NCBI GenBank assembly: GCA_024278275.1
Contig: JAJRTN010000119.1
Coordinates: 1 to 40,812, forward strand
Source: Candidatus Hydrogenedentota bacterium
Lineage (GTDB): Bacteria > Hydrogenedentota > Hydrogenedentia > Hydrogenedentales > JAJRTN01
DNA: 40,812 nucleotides
Direction of reading: 5' to 3'
Made by a program: the position numbers and the translations under genes. Shown one piece after another: positions 1 through 7,517 of this stretch. The notes beneath the pieces were generated by a model that made no database searches, was not told the DNA's origin, and saw only the letters and a list, made by a program, of their open reading frames with translations. Within the stretch, counting starts at the first letter, position 1. Each line of letters starts with the position of its first letter.

Positions 1-227
1 GAGAGTTTATGACTCTACAGGCGCAACCCAATTATAGGACACTTTTTTTGGGCATTGCAGCAAAAGCCGCGCCCCATAACAATCTCGAACCAACATCTCG
101 CCTAAACAGGCATCAACAAAACGATTATGGGGCAGGCTCTAAATAGTGCCTGGCGGCCAACACTTTCCATTTCCCCCGCCCATGTGCCATGCTGTGGGCT
201 GGTTTGAACCCAAAAGGAGATTATGAC

Positions 228-926
228 ATGAAAAACGCAACGATCCCGGTCCTGGCATGCCTGCTGATGCTTGGCGTGGGCCTTGCCCCGGCCACGGGTG
301 CCCCGGCGGAATGGAAATCCCTTTTCGACGGTGTCACCCTGAATGGCTGGACGCAACTGAATGGGGAAGCGGCCTATGTCGTGGGGGGAGGCGCCATCGT
401 GGGCATTACCAATGAGGGAAGATACAACTCCTTCCTCTGTTCGGACGAGGAGTATGGAGATTTCGAGCTTACCTTCGAAGTGAAATGCGACGACGAGCTG
501 AATTCGGGCGTGCAGATTCGCTCCCGGCAGGCGGAAGAAAAGAATATCCCCACCCGGTGTTCGGAACCGCAAGGACGGGTGAACGGACCCCAGGTCGAGA
601 TCGAGAACAGCCCGGGCCAGTCCGGGTACATTTACGGGGAGGCCACCGGCCACGGCTGGCTTTCACCGGAGCCCACGAGCGACGATAAGTCGGTCAGTGA
701 ACACAGCTATTTCAAAAACGGGGAATGGAACACGTACCGTGTCATTGCGAAAGGTCCCCGTATCCAAACCTTTATCAATGGTAATCCCGTGGCCGACCTG
801 ACACAGGAGGAAATATACAAAACCCATCCCAGGGGCTTTATCGGGCTCCAGGTGCATGCCATTCGCTCCGGTGAAGGGCCCTTCATGGTGGCCTGGCGGA
901 ACATCAGGATCCGGGAGCTGGACTGA
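228..926 (+). CDS. Secreted DUF1080 (3-keto-disaccharide hydrolase-like) protein
   Basis: This 232-residue protein begins with a Sec-type signal peptide (MKNATIPVLACLLMLGVGLA, cleavage probably near residue 25). It is followed by one DUF1080 domain, a concanavalin/LamG-like beta-sandwich common in secreted glycan-active proteins of Planctomycetota and relatives. Family hallmarks visible are W-x-LFDG-x-x-LNGW near residues 28-40, the NSGVQIRS strand near residue 90 and the GFIGLQVH segment near residue 205. The ATG at 228 is chosen over one 39 nt upstream because AGGAG lies at 215-219, 8 nt before it, and because the signal peptide then starts at residue 1. Some family members hydrolyse 3-keto-glycosides; the substrate here cannot be read from sequence. 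The gene stands alone, with a toxin-antitoxin patch downstream. Confidence 0.9.
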   Translation: MKNATIPVLACLLMLGVGLAPATGAPAEWKSLFDGVTLNGWTQLNGEAAYVVGGGAIVGITNEGRYNSFLCSDEEYGDFELTFEVKCDDELNSGVQIRSRQAEEKNIPTRCSEPQGRVNGPQVEIENSPGQSGYIYGEATGHGWLSPEPTSDDKSVSEHSYFKNGEWNTYRVIAKGPRIQTFINGNPVADLTQEEIYKTHPRGFIGLQVHAIRSGEGPFMVAWRNIRIRELD

Positions 927-962
927 GAGGGTCGCGGAAAACCGGCGCGTGCTTCCCGTGGG

Positions 963-995
963 GACGATTCCTGATTCCGGCTCGGCCGGGTTAGG
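963..995. repeat. 33-bp dispersed repeat, copy 1
   Basis: This stretch matches 1987-2019 at about 29 of 33 positions in direct orientation; both copies run from GACGATTCCT to GCCGGGTTAGG. The copies flank the PIN toxin pair. Nothing else recognisable lies between the DUF1080 stop and the PIN promoter. Confidence 0.6.
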
Positions 996-1152
996 ATAAC
1001 GCCCCCAATAACAATACACCCAGAAAGGGCGGCGTCAGAGAAAAACGACTACAGACCGGTTGGGAGGACCGCTACATGCAGGAAATTTTACTGCCCCTAT
1101 GACTTTTAGTGCGATTGCCCTGCGCGAAAGCTTCGTCCAACGTTTCGGGAGG

Positions 1153-1161
1153 TGGTATACT
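1153..1161 (+). promoter_or_regulatory. Extended -10 promoter of the PIN gene, probably leaderless
   Basis: TGGTATACT is an extended -10 (TGn plus TATACT). Its last base is followed by exactly 7 nt and then the ATG at 1169, so transcription should start at the start codon itself. No convincing -35 is seen, and there is no Shine-Dalgarno sequence next to the ATG. Confidence 0.5.
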
Positions 1162-1168
1162 GGCTGGC

Positions 1169-1642
1169 ATGAAGCAGAAGGTGTACATAGAAACGAGCAT
1201 TGTCAGCTACTTGACCAGTCGCCGGAGCCGGGATATGGTTATCGCTGCGCACCAGGAACTGACCCTGCAATGGTGGGAGCAACGGGCCGGCGTGTTCGTC
1301 CTCGTGGTTTCGGAGCTCGTGCGAGAGGAAGCGGGTAGAGGAGATCCCGCTGCGTCCGCAGAGCGTCTTGCGGCCATCGAGGATTTACCTATCCTGGCGA
1401 TCAGTGATGAGGCAATTTCACTCGCGGGGCAGCTGATTGGGTCCGGCCCTATTCCCGATTCGGCTGCGGCTGATGCGCTTCACATTGCCGTCGCGGCGAC
1501 GAACGGGGTCGATTATCTTGTCACATGGAACTGTAAACACCTTGCAAATGCAGTGCATCGCTCCCAAATCGAAGCAATGGTCGAGAAGGGGGGCTACGCA
1601 TGCCCCGTTATTTGCACCCCTGAGGAACTCATGGAGGACTAG
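1169..1642 (+). CDS. PIN-domain (VapC-like) toxin ribonuclease
   Basis: This 157-residue PIN-domain protein is a probable metal-dependent ribonuclease toxin. Visible acidic active-site candidates are Glu in the N-terminal YIETS motif (the usual Asp-x-Ser/Thr position), Glu in VVSELVREE near residue 50, Asp in AAADALHIAVA near residue 110, and Asp in the DYLVTWN strand. The ATG at 1169 gives the canonical PIN start MKQKVYIETS; upstream in-frame codons add non-conserved residues. The gene ends 2 nt before a 58-codon reading frame at 1645, the arrangement expected of a toxin with a downstream antitoxin. The start has no Shine-Dalgarno sequence but has a -10 element 7 nt upstream. Confidence 0.85.
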   Translation: MKQKVYIETSIVSYLTSRRSRDMVIAAHQELTLQWWEQRAGVFVLVVSELVREEAGRGDPAASAERLAAIEDLPILAISDEAISLAGQLIGSGPIPDSAAADALHIAVAATNGVDYLVTWNCKHLANAVHRSQIEAMVEKGGYACPVICTPEELMED

Positions 1643-1644
1643 CC

Positions 1645-1821
1645 ATGCGTGACGACCCGATTGTTGAAGAAGTTCGGCGAATCCGTGAGGAATATGCCAA
1701 GCAATTTGGCTATGATTTGCACGCCATGGCGGCCTACCTGCGTAAGCGCGAGCAAGACCACCGTGACAGGCTTGTGACATTCCCTCCCAAACCGGCTCGA
1801 CAGAGCGCCGGTATTACTTAA
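1645..1821 (+). CDS. Small 58-aa putative antitoxin partner of the PIN protein
   Basis: The frame reads MRDDPIVEEVRRIREEYAK and continues for 58 residues to TAA. It is charged and probably helical, with a short central FGYDLHAMAAYLRKRE segment and a flexible C-terminus rich in Pro and Arg. Short proteins beginning MRDDPIVEEVR-x-IREE commonly sit directly downstream of this PIN subfamily, so I read it as the cognate antitoxin; that is recalled family context, not a search result. Only two bases separate it from the toxin stop, and GGAGG at 1634-1638 inside the toxin end is a plausible ribosome-binding site, so the two are probably translationally coupled. Confidence 0.75.
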   Translation: MRDDPIVEEVRRIREEYAKQFGYDLHAMAAYLRKREQDHRDRLVTFPPKPARQSAGIT

Positions 1822-1925
1822 ATTGTTACTTACGAATTGCAAAACATGGACAACAGAGGAAGGGTGCGGTCAGTGAGCGTATCTCACGGCTTCTGAGTAA
1901 GTTGTTGATTGCTTAGTCCCTCACC

Positions 1926-1957
1926 AATGAAGTTCTGTACAAATTGTCACGAAAACG
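1926..1957 (-). repeat. Tail fragment of the dispersed palindromic repeat
   Basis: The sequence TGAAGTTCTGTAC followed by TGTCACGAAAACG matches the end of the larger elements at 7272-7407 (same orientation) and 13546-13670 (opposite). Only the non-palindromic tail is present. Of the gene-free stretch 1822-2649, the rest holds the second 33-bp repeat and the decayed mazEF-like locus; 2440-2589 shows nothing recognisable. Confidence 0.6.
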
Positions 1958-1986
1958 GTTTTTTCGGAACCACGGTTTTCCGCGGA

Positions 1987-2019
1987 GACGATTCCTGGTT
2001 CCATCTTGGCCGGGTTAGG
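1987..2019. repeat. 33-bp dispersed repeat, copy 2
   Basis: This is a direct copy of 963-995 (about 29 of 33 positions). It ends immediately before the truncated antitoxin tail at 2024, so its arrival may have removed the 5' part of that gene. Confidence 0.6.
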
Positions 2020-2023
2020 TTGA

Positions 2024-2098
2024 CACGAAGTGGGAGAGGGCGTCGATACGTTCGTGTCGAGGGCGGTGCGGCGTGTCCTGGAACGTAGCGAATGGTAA
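2024..2098 (+). pseudogene. C-terminal remnant of a ribbon-helix-helix-like antitoxin
   Basis: The frame reads HEVGEGVDTFVSRAVRRVLE and ends ...RSEW-TAA, preceded directly by an in-frame TGA. The FVSRAVRRVLER pattern resembles the second helix of CopG/MazE-type antitoxins. Its stop overlaps the first codons of the MazF-like frame at 2092, as in intact mazEF operons. The N-terminal strand is absent, replaced by the repeat ending at 2019. The call rests mainly on position. Confidence 0.45.
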
Positions 2099-2432
2099 TC
2101 TCCCAGGGTGACGCCTGGTGGGCCGACCTTCCCGAACCCACCGGTTCGGGACCGGGAATGCAAAGGCCCGGGTCGTGGTGCGGGGAGATGCGCTGAATCG
2201 CAGCCGAATCGGGACGGTGGTCTGTGTTCTCCTCACGAGCAAGCTGAAATGGGCCGGCGCCCCCGGGAATGTGCTGCTTTCGTGTCGCGCCACCGGACTG
2301 GCGAAGAAATCGGTGGCGAACGTCTCGCAGGTTGTCGCCTTGGATAGGAAGTTGTTGAAGGAACGGACCGCCAAGATGTCGCGGGCGAAGCTGGAACTGG
2401 TGCTCTCTGGAATCGACCTTGTCCTGGGGCGA
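2092..2432 (+). pseudogene. MazF/PemK-type endoribonuclease toxin, frameshifted
   Basis: From ATG 2092 the frame gives MVISQGDAWWADLPEPTGSG..., a typical MazF N-terminus (GDVWWADLPEP). Around 2170-2176 the homology moves to another frame, which continues VVVRGDALNRSRIGTVVCV, ...APGNVLLSCRATGL, ...SVANVSQVVALDR... and ends LVLGR near 2432. A single missing base next to the RP-x-VVV motif explains the shift. Read straight, the protein stops after about 35 residues. The second frame also runs past the usual C-terminus without a stop, a second sign of decay. The intact ancestor would have been an mRNA-cleaving toxin of about 114 residues partnered with the antitoxin remnant just upstream. Confidence 0.8.
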
Positions 2433-2589
2433 TTAAGCCCACGCGCGGGCGAAAGTTGGAGGGCACGCCCCGCCGCCACCGGCCGGATGTCTTCACCCCA
2501 TACCCTCCCCCTTGTCATTCCGAACGTTCGCGCCAGCTCCGGTCATGGGGGCCGAGCTTGTGCCTGCGGCGCGTTCTGCCCCATGGCCC

Positions 2590-2620
2590 TTGCCTCGAAC
2601 ATGCTCTGTTTTGGTACAAT
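2590..2620 (+). promoter_or_regulatory. Possible promoter of the NtrC-type regulator
   Basis: TACAAT at 2615-2620 is a good -10, with a weak TTGCCT -35 at 2590-2595 (19-nt spacer). A leader of about 23 nt carrying CGGAGG at 2635-2640 would precede ATG 2650. Confidence 0.4.
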
Positions 2621-2649
2621 ACGCTTAGGTGGAACGGAGGCGTGTTGCG

Positions 2650-4014
2650 ATGCAGAGCACCGAGTCGGCGATTCGGGTGTTGGTGGCGTGCGCCGAGATA
2701 GACTATGGCGCGGCGTTGGCCGATTTCCTGGGCTATTCGGGGTACGAGGTCGAGCGATGCCATGACGCGCCGGGCGTGTTACGCCTGGTGAGTCAGCGTA
2801 CCTTTGATATCCTGGTATTGGACCTCGAACTGGATGAAGCGGCGGACATTGACCTGGTGACTTTCGCGCGGGAGCAAAACTCGGCCACCCAGTTGATCCT
2901 GCTTTTTGACATGGACCGGATAGAGCGGGCCATCGAGGGAATCCGCCAGGGGGCGCACTTTTACCTGCCGCGCACCAGCGCGCCGTCGGACGTGGCCCTT
3001 GCGGTGGATAAGTCGGTCCACAGCCGACACTTGGCCGAACGGGTGGACGAGTACGAGGAGTCGGTTTTCGAGCAGTTGGTGGGGCGAACCGAGGCCATGG
3101 GCCGGGTGGTCGAGTTGATCCGCAAGGTGGCGCCCACGGACAGCACGGTTCTGCTTTTGGGGGAAAGCGGCACGGGCAAGGAGGTGCTGGCCCACGCGGT
3201 ACACCGCCTCAGTCGCCGCGGCAAGCGGTCTTTCGTGGCGATCAACTGCGCGGCCCTGCCGGAGGCGCTGCTCGAAAGCGAGATGTTCGGTCATGTGAAG
3301 GGGGCTTTCACGGGCGCGGAACAGGACAAACGGGGACTATTCGAGGAAGCGGACGGGGGAACGCTCTTCCTGGATGAGATCGGAGACATGTCTCCCATCA
3401 CGCAGGCGAAGCTGCTGCGCGTGCTTCAAAACGGGGAGATGCGTCCCGTGGGATCGTCGGTTTCCCTCAAGGTGGATGTCCGCGTCATCGCCGCGACCAA
3501 TCGCGACCTGGAGGAGGCGGTGGCACGGAATGCGTTTCGAGAGGATTTGTACTTCCGCTTAAACATGGTCACCATTCGCATCCCGCCCCTGCGGGAACGC
3601 ATGGACGCCTTACCGGCGCTCATCCCGCACTTCATCCACCGTGCGAACCAGCGCTATGGAAAAAAGGTGCGCGGCATGGATGATCATGCCACGAGCCTGA
3701 TCATGCACTATGACTTTCCGGGAAACGTTCGCGAACTGGAGAGCATCGTGGGACATGCCGTGATCATGGCCGACGAAGATCTTATTCGTCCACGCGATCT
3801 TCCCGAGCAGGTATGCCGGGGCGGCGGAAAGCGGCTTCAACTGCCATACCATGCGGAAGCGGGGATACTCACCTTGTCGGAAGTGGAAGAACGTTATATC
3901 CGGGAAGTGCTGGCGCGTCTTTCGGGAAACCAGTCCCTGACAGCGAAGAAACTGGGCATTTCGCGGTCCACCCTGTGGCGGAAGATGAAGGAATATGGCA
4001 TTGAACGTGCGTAA
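2650..4014 (+). CDS. NtrC-family sigma-54-dependent response regulator with degenerate receiver
   Basis: This 454-residue bacterial enhancer-binding protein has three domains. The receiver (about 1-125) has Asp58 and upstream Glu16/Asp18, but the usual Thr/Ser after the fourth strand is missing (LILLFDMD) and the conserved Lys is Arg (YLPRTS). The AAA+ domain (about 145-375) has Walker A GESGTGKE, the sigma-54-contacting GAFTGA loop and Walker B GGTLFLDEIGD. A C-terminal Fis-type HTH ends NQSLTAKKLGISRSTLWRKM. ATG 2650 is preferred over GTG 2629 because CGGAGG lies 9 nt before it. It should drive open-complex formation by the sigma-54 polymerase encoded at 39101-40528. No histidine kinase gene adjoins it, and the receiver may not work as a normal phospho-switch. 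Confidence 0.93.
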   Translation: MQSTESAIRVLVACAEIDYGAALADFLGYSGYEVERCHDAPGVLRLVSQRTFDILVLDLELDEAADIDLVTFAREQNSATQLILLFDMDRIERAIEGIRQGAHFYLPRTSAPSDVALAVDKSVHSRHLAERVDEYEESVFEQLVGRTEAMGRVVELIRKVAPTDSTVLLLGESGTGKEVLAHAVHRLSRRGKRSFVAINCAALPEALLESEMFGHVKGAFTGAEQDKRGLFEEADGGTLFLDEIGDMSPITQAKLLRVLQNGEMRPVGSSVSLKVDVRVIAATNRDLEEAVARNAFREDLYFRLNMVTIRIPPLRERMDALPALIPHFIHRANQRYGKKVRGMDDHATSLIMHYDFPGNVRELESIVGHAVIMADEDLIRPRDLPEQVCRGGGKRLQLPYHAEAGILTLSEVEERYIREVLARLSGNQSLTAKKLGISRSTLWRKMKEYGIERA

Positions 4015-4075
4015 CCGTTCACGAAACCGGCACCCGACGGTGGTCCTTCGGATGGTACACAGGGCGATCCCCCAT

Positions 4076-4094
4076 TTCACCAGTGCATGGTGAA
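4076..4094. promoter_or_regulatory. Inverted repeat upstream of the transketolase promoter
   Basis: TTCACCA-GTGCA-TGGTGAA is a perfect 7-bp inverted repeat with a 5-nt centre. It lies about 45-60 bp upstream of the predicted transketolase start point, so it could be a regulator site, or a weak terminator for the gene ending at 4014. No T-run follows. Confidence 0.35.
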
Positions 4095-4121
4095 GTCCTG
4101 TGTTCTTCCCGCGTCGTCCTA

Positions 4122-4130
4122 TGCTATACT
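4122..4130 (+). promoter_or_regulatory. Extended -10 promoter of the transketolase gene
   Basis: TGCTATACT is a near-consensus extended -10. A weak TTCTTC lies at 4103-4108. The predicted leader is about 138 nt and ends with AAGGGGAG just before ATG 4275. Confidence 0.5.
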
Positions 4131-4274
4131 TGGGCCTCGTCTCACCGGGGATCGCTGTGCCAATTGTTGTACCCTCGAACGTCACAGGGCCGGGGAGAGA
4201 ACCGTGTTTCCTGGCGTGCAGACGGGTGGCGTATATCACCGAAAACCACAAACCACAACCAAGGGGAGTAGACC

Positions 4275-6167
4275 ATGAGTTTCCCGATTGATGTGAGTCC
4301 GTACCAGTCCGTGGCCATCGACCCGGCCCAGGGCACGATAACCCCGGAGCAGAAGGAGCAACTGCTTAAGAACATCCAGATTGTGCGCGATACCATCGTG
4401 TTCTACACGGCCATCGCCGATGCGCGGGGCTATGGCGGGCACACGGGCGGGGCCTATGACATCACCCCCGAAGTGATCATCGCCGATGCCTTTATGAAGG
4501 GCAGTGACCGCTTCTACCCGGCTTTCTTCGACGAGGCGGGCCACCGCGTCGCGATCCAGTACGCCATGGCCGCTTTCAACGGCGACATGCCCTTCGAGAA
4601 GCTCCTCCACTACCGCGCGCCGGGCGAAGGGCTTTATGGCCACCCCGAGCTGGACGCCAGGCTGGGCATCAAGTTCGCCTCGGGCCGCCTGGGCCACATG
4701 TGGCCTTTTGTCAACGGTGTCGCCCTGGCCCACCCGGAGAAGGTGGTCTTCCTCTTTGGCTCGGACGGCGCCCAGCAGGAAGGCGACGATGCCGAAGCGG
4801 CGCGCCTGGCCGTGGCCCGCGATCTTAACGTGAAGCTCATCATTGACGACAACAACGTCACCATCGCCGGTCACCCCAGGGAATACCTCAAGGGCTATGA
4901 CGTGGCCCGGACCCTCGCCGGTCACGGCCTGACGGTCACCGAGTGCGACGGCGAGGACTTCACCCGCCTTTTTGCGCAGATGGTGAACGCGGTGAACACG
5001 GACGGTCCCGTAGCGGTGGTAAACCGCCGCCCCATGATGCCCGGCATCGCCGGCATGGAAGGCCAGTGCGCGGGGCATGACGTGATCAAGGCGGCCGTCG
5101 CCATCGAGTATCTCGAAGCGCGGGGCCACCAGGAAGCGGCCGATTACATCAGGAATATCGAGAAGATCGGCAAGCCCGGCCCGTTGAAGGGCAGCACGGA
5201 AGAAACGTGCAGCAACCGCTCCGAGTTCGGCAACATCGTGAGCGACATTATCGACACGATCCCCGCCGAGGAACGGGCCGCCCGCGTGGCTGTTATCGAT
5301 TCGGACCTCGAAGGCTCCACGGGGCTCAAGAACATCAGCAAGCGCCACCCGGATCTCTGCTTCAACGGCGGCATCCAGTAGCGGGGCAACTTCTCCGCCG
5401 CCGCGGGCTTCGGCTTCGCCAAGGGCAAGCAGGGCATCTTCAGCACCTTTGGCGCCTTCATTGAAATGATCCTTTCCGAGGCCACCATGGCGCGTCTGAA
5501 CGACGCCAACGTGATTTGCCACTTCTCTCATTCCAGCATCGACCAGATGGCCGACAACACCTGCCATTACGGCGTGAACATGATGCTCGCCCACTCGGGC
5601 CTGCCCGAAGGCGACAAGACACGCCTCTATTTCCCCGCCGACGTCAACCAGCTTCGCGGCATCATGAAGGCCATCTGGAACGATGAAGGGCTTCGCTACG
5701 TGTTCACCACGCGCGGCGTGGTGCCCTTCGTCTGCACGGAAGACGGCGCCAAGGTCTACGGTGACGACTATGTCTTCACCCCCGGCAAAGACGAGATCAT
5801 CCGCGAGGGTTCCGCCGGTTACGTTGTTTCCTACGGCGACATCCTTTGCCGCGCCCTCGACGCCGTGGAGCGCGCCCGCGCCGAGGGCATCGACGTGGGC
5901 CTCGTCAACAAGCCCACGTTGAATGTCATTGACGAGGACATGATGCAAAAGATAGGCCAGACCGGCTTCGTGCTGGTGGCCGAAAACCAGAACCTGAACA
6001 CGGGGATCGGCAGCCGTTTCGGTACGTGGCTCCTCGAACGGGGCCTTACGCCCAGGTACGGCATCAGCGCGGTCGAGAAGGGCGGCGAAGGCGGTGTCCA
6101 CGAGCACATCCCTTACCACCACCTCGATGGCGACAGCCTGCTCGCGAAGATCAAGTCCCTGGCATAG
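4275..6167 (+). CDS. tkt: Transketolase interrupted by one in-frame TAG (codon 369)
   Basis: Read through the TAG at 5379-5381, the frame encodes a full-length 630-residue transketolase, the thiamine diphosphate enzyme of the pentose phosphate and Calvin-type sugar rearrangements. The N-terminal part has the YGGHTGG motif and the ThDP/Mg motif GSDGAQQEGDD...DDNN (about 160-195). The part after the stop has RGNFSAAAGFG, the SSIDQMADN segment and the C-terminal domain (VVSYGDIL, LVNKPTLNVID). The TAG falls between GGIQ and RGNFS, where relatives have ERGNFS; by alignment with E. coli TktA (GVRE-FGM) this is the ThDP-activating Glu. No other lesion occurs in 262 following codons. SD AAGGGGAG precedes ATG 4275. 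It may be a nonsense mutant, an assembly error or a recoded gene. The next ATG (5466) lacks an SD and would omit conserved residues. Confidence 0.9.
5379..5381 (+). other. In-frame TAG at the catalytic Glu position of transketolase
   Basis: Context CAG-TAG-CGG. One substitution (GAG to TAG) would account for it. The stop splits the PYR domain, so neither half corresponds to the naturally split N/C transketolase subunits of some archaea. Confidence 0.85.
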
Positions 6168-6211
6168 GGTGCGGAAGGACATCACGCAAGGGCGCGAAAA
6201 CGCAAGGAAGA

Positions 6212-6251
6212 ACAACGGGCGTTCCCCTGGAAACGGGGGAGCGCCCGTTGT
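6212..6251 (+). terminator. Strong hairpin after transketolase
   Basis: ACAACGGGCG pairs with CGCCCGTTGT (10 bp), extended inward by TCCCC/GGGGA around a TGGAAAC loop. It starts 44 nt after the stop. The T-run is poor, so it may be an RNA-stabilising or intrinsic-like terminator. Confidence 0.6.
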
Positions 6252-6428
6252 GTTCGCGCTCTTGGTACATAAACATGGACTTCCAAATGGGGGTCAAGTG
6301 ATGAATTGGTCAGTAATCATTGGTTGAAAGGGTTCCCGGGAGGCTGGTGCCCCGGTTGTCTGGAATGCACCTGATGGGGTTCTCCTTTGGCGAGTTCGCG
6401 ACGCAAGGCGAGGTCCCTACACCCTGCC

Positions 6429-6514
6429 CGTCATTCCCGCGAACGCGGAAATCCATGAAAAAGGGCGAAGTCGTGCCGTTAATCCATGGGTCCTCGTGTT
6501 CGCGGGAATGACCG
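6429..6514 (-). repeat. Dispersed palindromic (REP-like) element A
   Basis: Two facing palindromic arms: GTCATTCCCGCGAACGCGG at 6430-6448 and the inverse TTCGCGGGAATGAC at 6499-6512, with CCATG boxes toward the middle. It matches elements at 7272-7407, 8746-8815 and 13546-13670. The rest of the gap 6168-6649 holds the terminator at 6212-6251 and otherwise nothing I recognise. Confidence 0.75.
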
Positions 6515-6649
6515 TTTTTTGGAGTACCACCAACGGCTGTAGGTGTTTTGTTTACGTTTGGGTTTGATTTGGGCCCTGGGCAGGGTGGTTGTCCCCGGTT
6601 ACCACGTGCGACCGATTCCGGCGGCTCTCATGGCCCTGTTCCCCCTGTT

Positions 6650-7255
6650 TCAGAAGCGTATCTCGAAACCCACGCAGAGGTGGGGTTCCAGGGGATGACG
6701 GTCGATAATGTCGTACTTCGCCTTGACCAACGGCCATTCCTCGGGAAGACAGACCCCATAGACATATTCGACACCGACGCCGTCTTTCTCCAAAAGATCA
6801 TTCACGGCCTCCGTCGCCTTGAAGCGAAAACGATAGTGCCGTCCGATTTCCGGCATTTTCAGACGGCGGTAGTAGCGTTGGGCCGTGCGATCCTGGGTCC
6901 AGTACTCCAACCGGTGAAAGCCCTTTGCCCGGGCGTCCTCCACCGTGGCGTCCATCAAGCGCTGACCGATGCCGTGGCCCGTGAATTCGGGGAGGCGCCC
7001 GAACTCCAGCACGTAGCCGCCCCGGGAATCCTTGAGGTAGCACAACTCGCCCGGCGCATGCTCGTACTGCGTATCCGTGAGTCCCACGATTCGGCCTTCC
7101 GCCACCGCCACCAGCCGCGTCGATTCGTATCCCTCGTAGGCGGGGCGTTCCTGGATGCAGTAGTTCCAGGCGTGGGATATGGTCATGATCACGGCGTGAA
7201 CCCGAAGCCACTCGGCTTCGTCCTCGGTGCGGTAGGGGCGGATCTCGATATCCAT
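6650..7255 (-). CDS. GNAT-family N-acetyltransferase
   Basis: This 201-residue protein has the GNAT fold. IEIRPYRTEDEAEW is strand 1 plus helix 1. LVAVAEGRIVGLTDTQYE is the beta2-beta3 hairpin. VLEFGRLPEFTGHGIGQRLMDATVEDARAKGFHRLEYWTQDR holds the acetyl-CoA P-loop, here GHGIGQRL in place of the usual Q/RxxGxG/A. YYRRLKM follows. It should transfer an acetyl group from acetyl-CoA to an unknown amine. A family-atypical C-terminal extension of about 50 residues follows the core. The start ATG at 7255 has no Shine-Dalgarno sequence. The gene is flanked by two like-oriented palindromic repeat elements (6429-6514 and 7272-7407). Confidence 0.85.
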   Translation of the reverse strand: MDIEIRPYRTEDEAEWLRVHAVIMTISHAWNYCIQERPAYEGYESTRLVAVAEGRIVGLTDTQYEHAPGELCYLKDSRGGYVLEFGRLPEFTGHGIGQRLMDATVEDARAKGFHRLEYWTQDRTAQRYYRRLKMPEIGRHYRFRFKATEAVNDLLEKDGVGVEYVYGVCLPEEWPLVKAKYDIIDRHPLEPHLCVGFEIRF

Positions 7256-7271
7256 GTTGCTTAGTCTCTAC

Positions 7272-7407
7272 CCGTGAAGTTCTGTACCAATCGTCATGAA
7301 AACGTGTTTGCCTCTCCCTTCCGTCATTCCCGCGAAGGCGGGAATCCACGGGAAAGGTCAGGGTGTTGCCTCGTATCATGGAGCCCCGCTTTCGCGGGGA
7401 TGACGGT
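7272..7407 (-). repeat. Dispersed palindromic (REP-like) element B, full length
   Basis: This copy has tail CGTGAAGTTCTGTACC (7273-7288), then arm CGTCATTCCCGCGAAGGCGG from 7322, a central part with GGAAAGGTCAGGGTGTTG, and the inverse arm CCGCTTTCGCGGGGATGACG ending near 7406. Its reverse complement follows 13546-13670 along the whole length. It lies between the GNAT and GT2 genes. Confidence 0.8.
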
Positions 7408-7410
7408 AAC

Positions 7411-7436
7411 GTGGAAGCGGCTTCCAGCCGCTTTGA
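7411..7436. repeat. Short palindromic repeat, copy 1
   Basis: GGAAGCGGCTTCCAGCCGCTT is an imperfect palindrome. Its inverse occurs at 37207-37232 upstream of the M16 peptidase gene. Confidence 0.5.
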
Positions 7437-7517
7437 ATGCGGCAAGATGCCCCATCTGCTTTCCTTCTTCTCCACCGTGGTTCGTGATGACGACAACCTG
7501 GTTCCGGCCAGGCCGGC

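Noticed and set aside
2165-2180. Programmed frameshift in the MazF-like gene
   Set aside because: No slippery heptamer or downstream structure stands out, the antitoxin is truncated and the stop is lost, so decay is simpler.
5466-6167. An independent gene for a transketolase C-terminal subunit starting at ATG 5466
   Set aside because: No SD precedes it, and it would lose the conserved RGNFSAAAGFG strand that is encoded in frame just upstream.
4236-6215. A 659-codon open frame on the minus strand across the transketolase
   Set aside because: Same antisense artefact. The plus strand has unmistakable transketolase motifs on both sides of the TAG.
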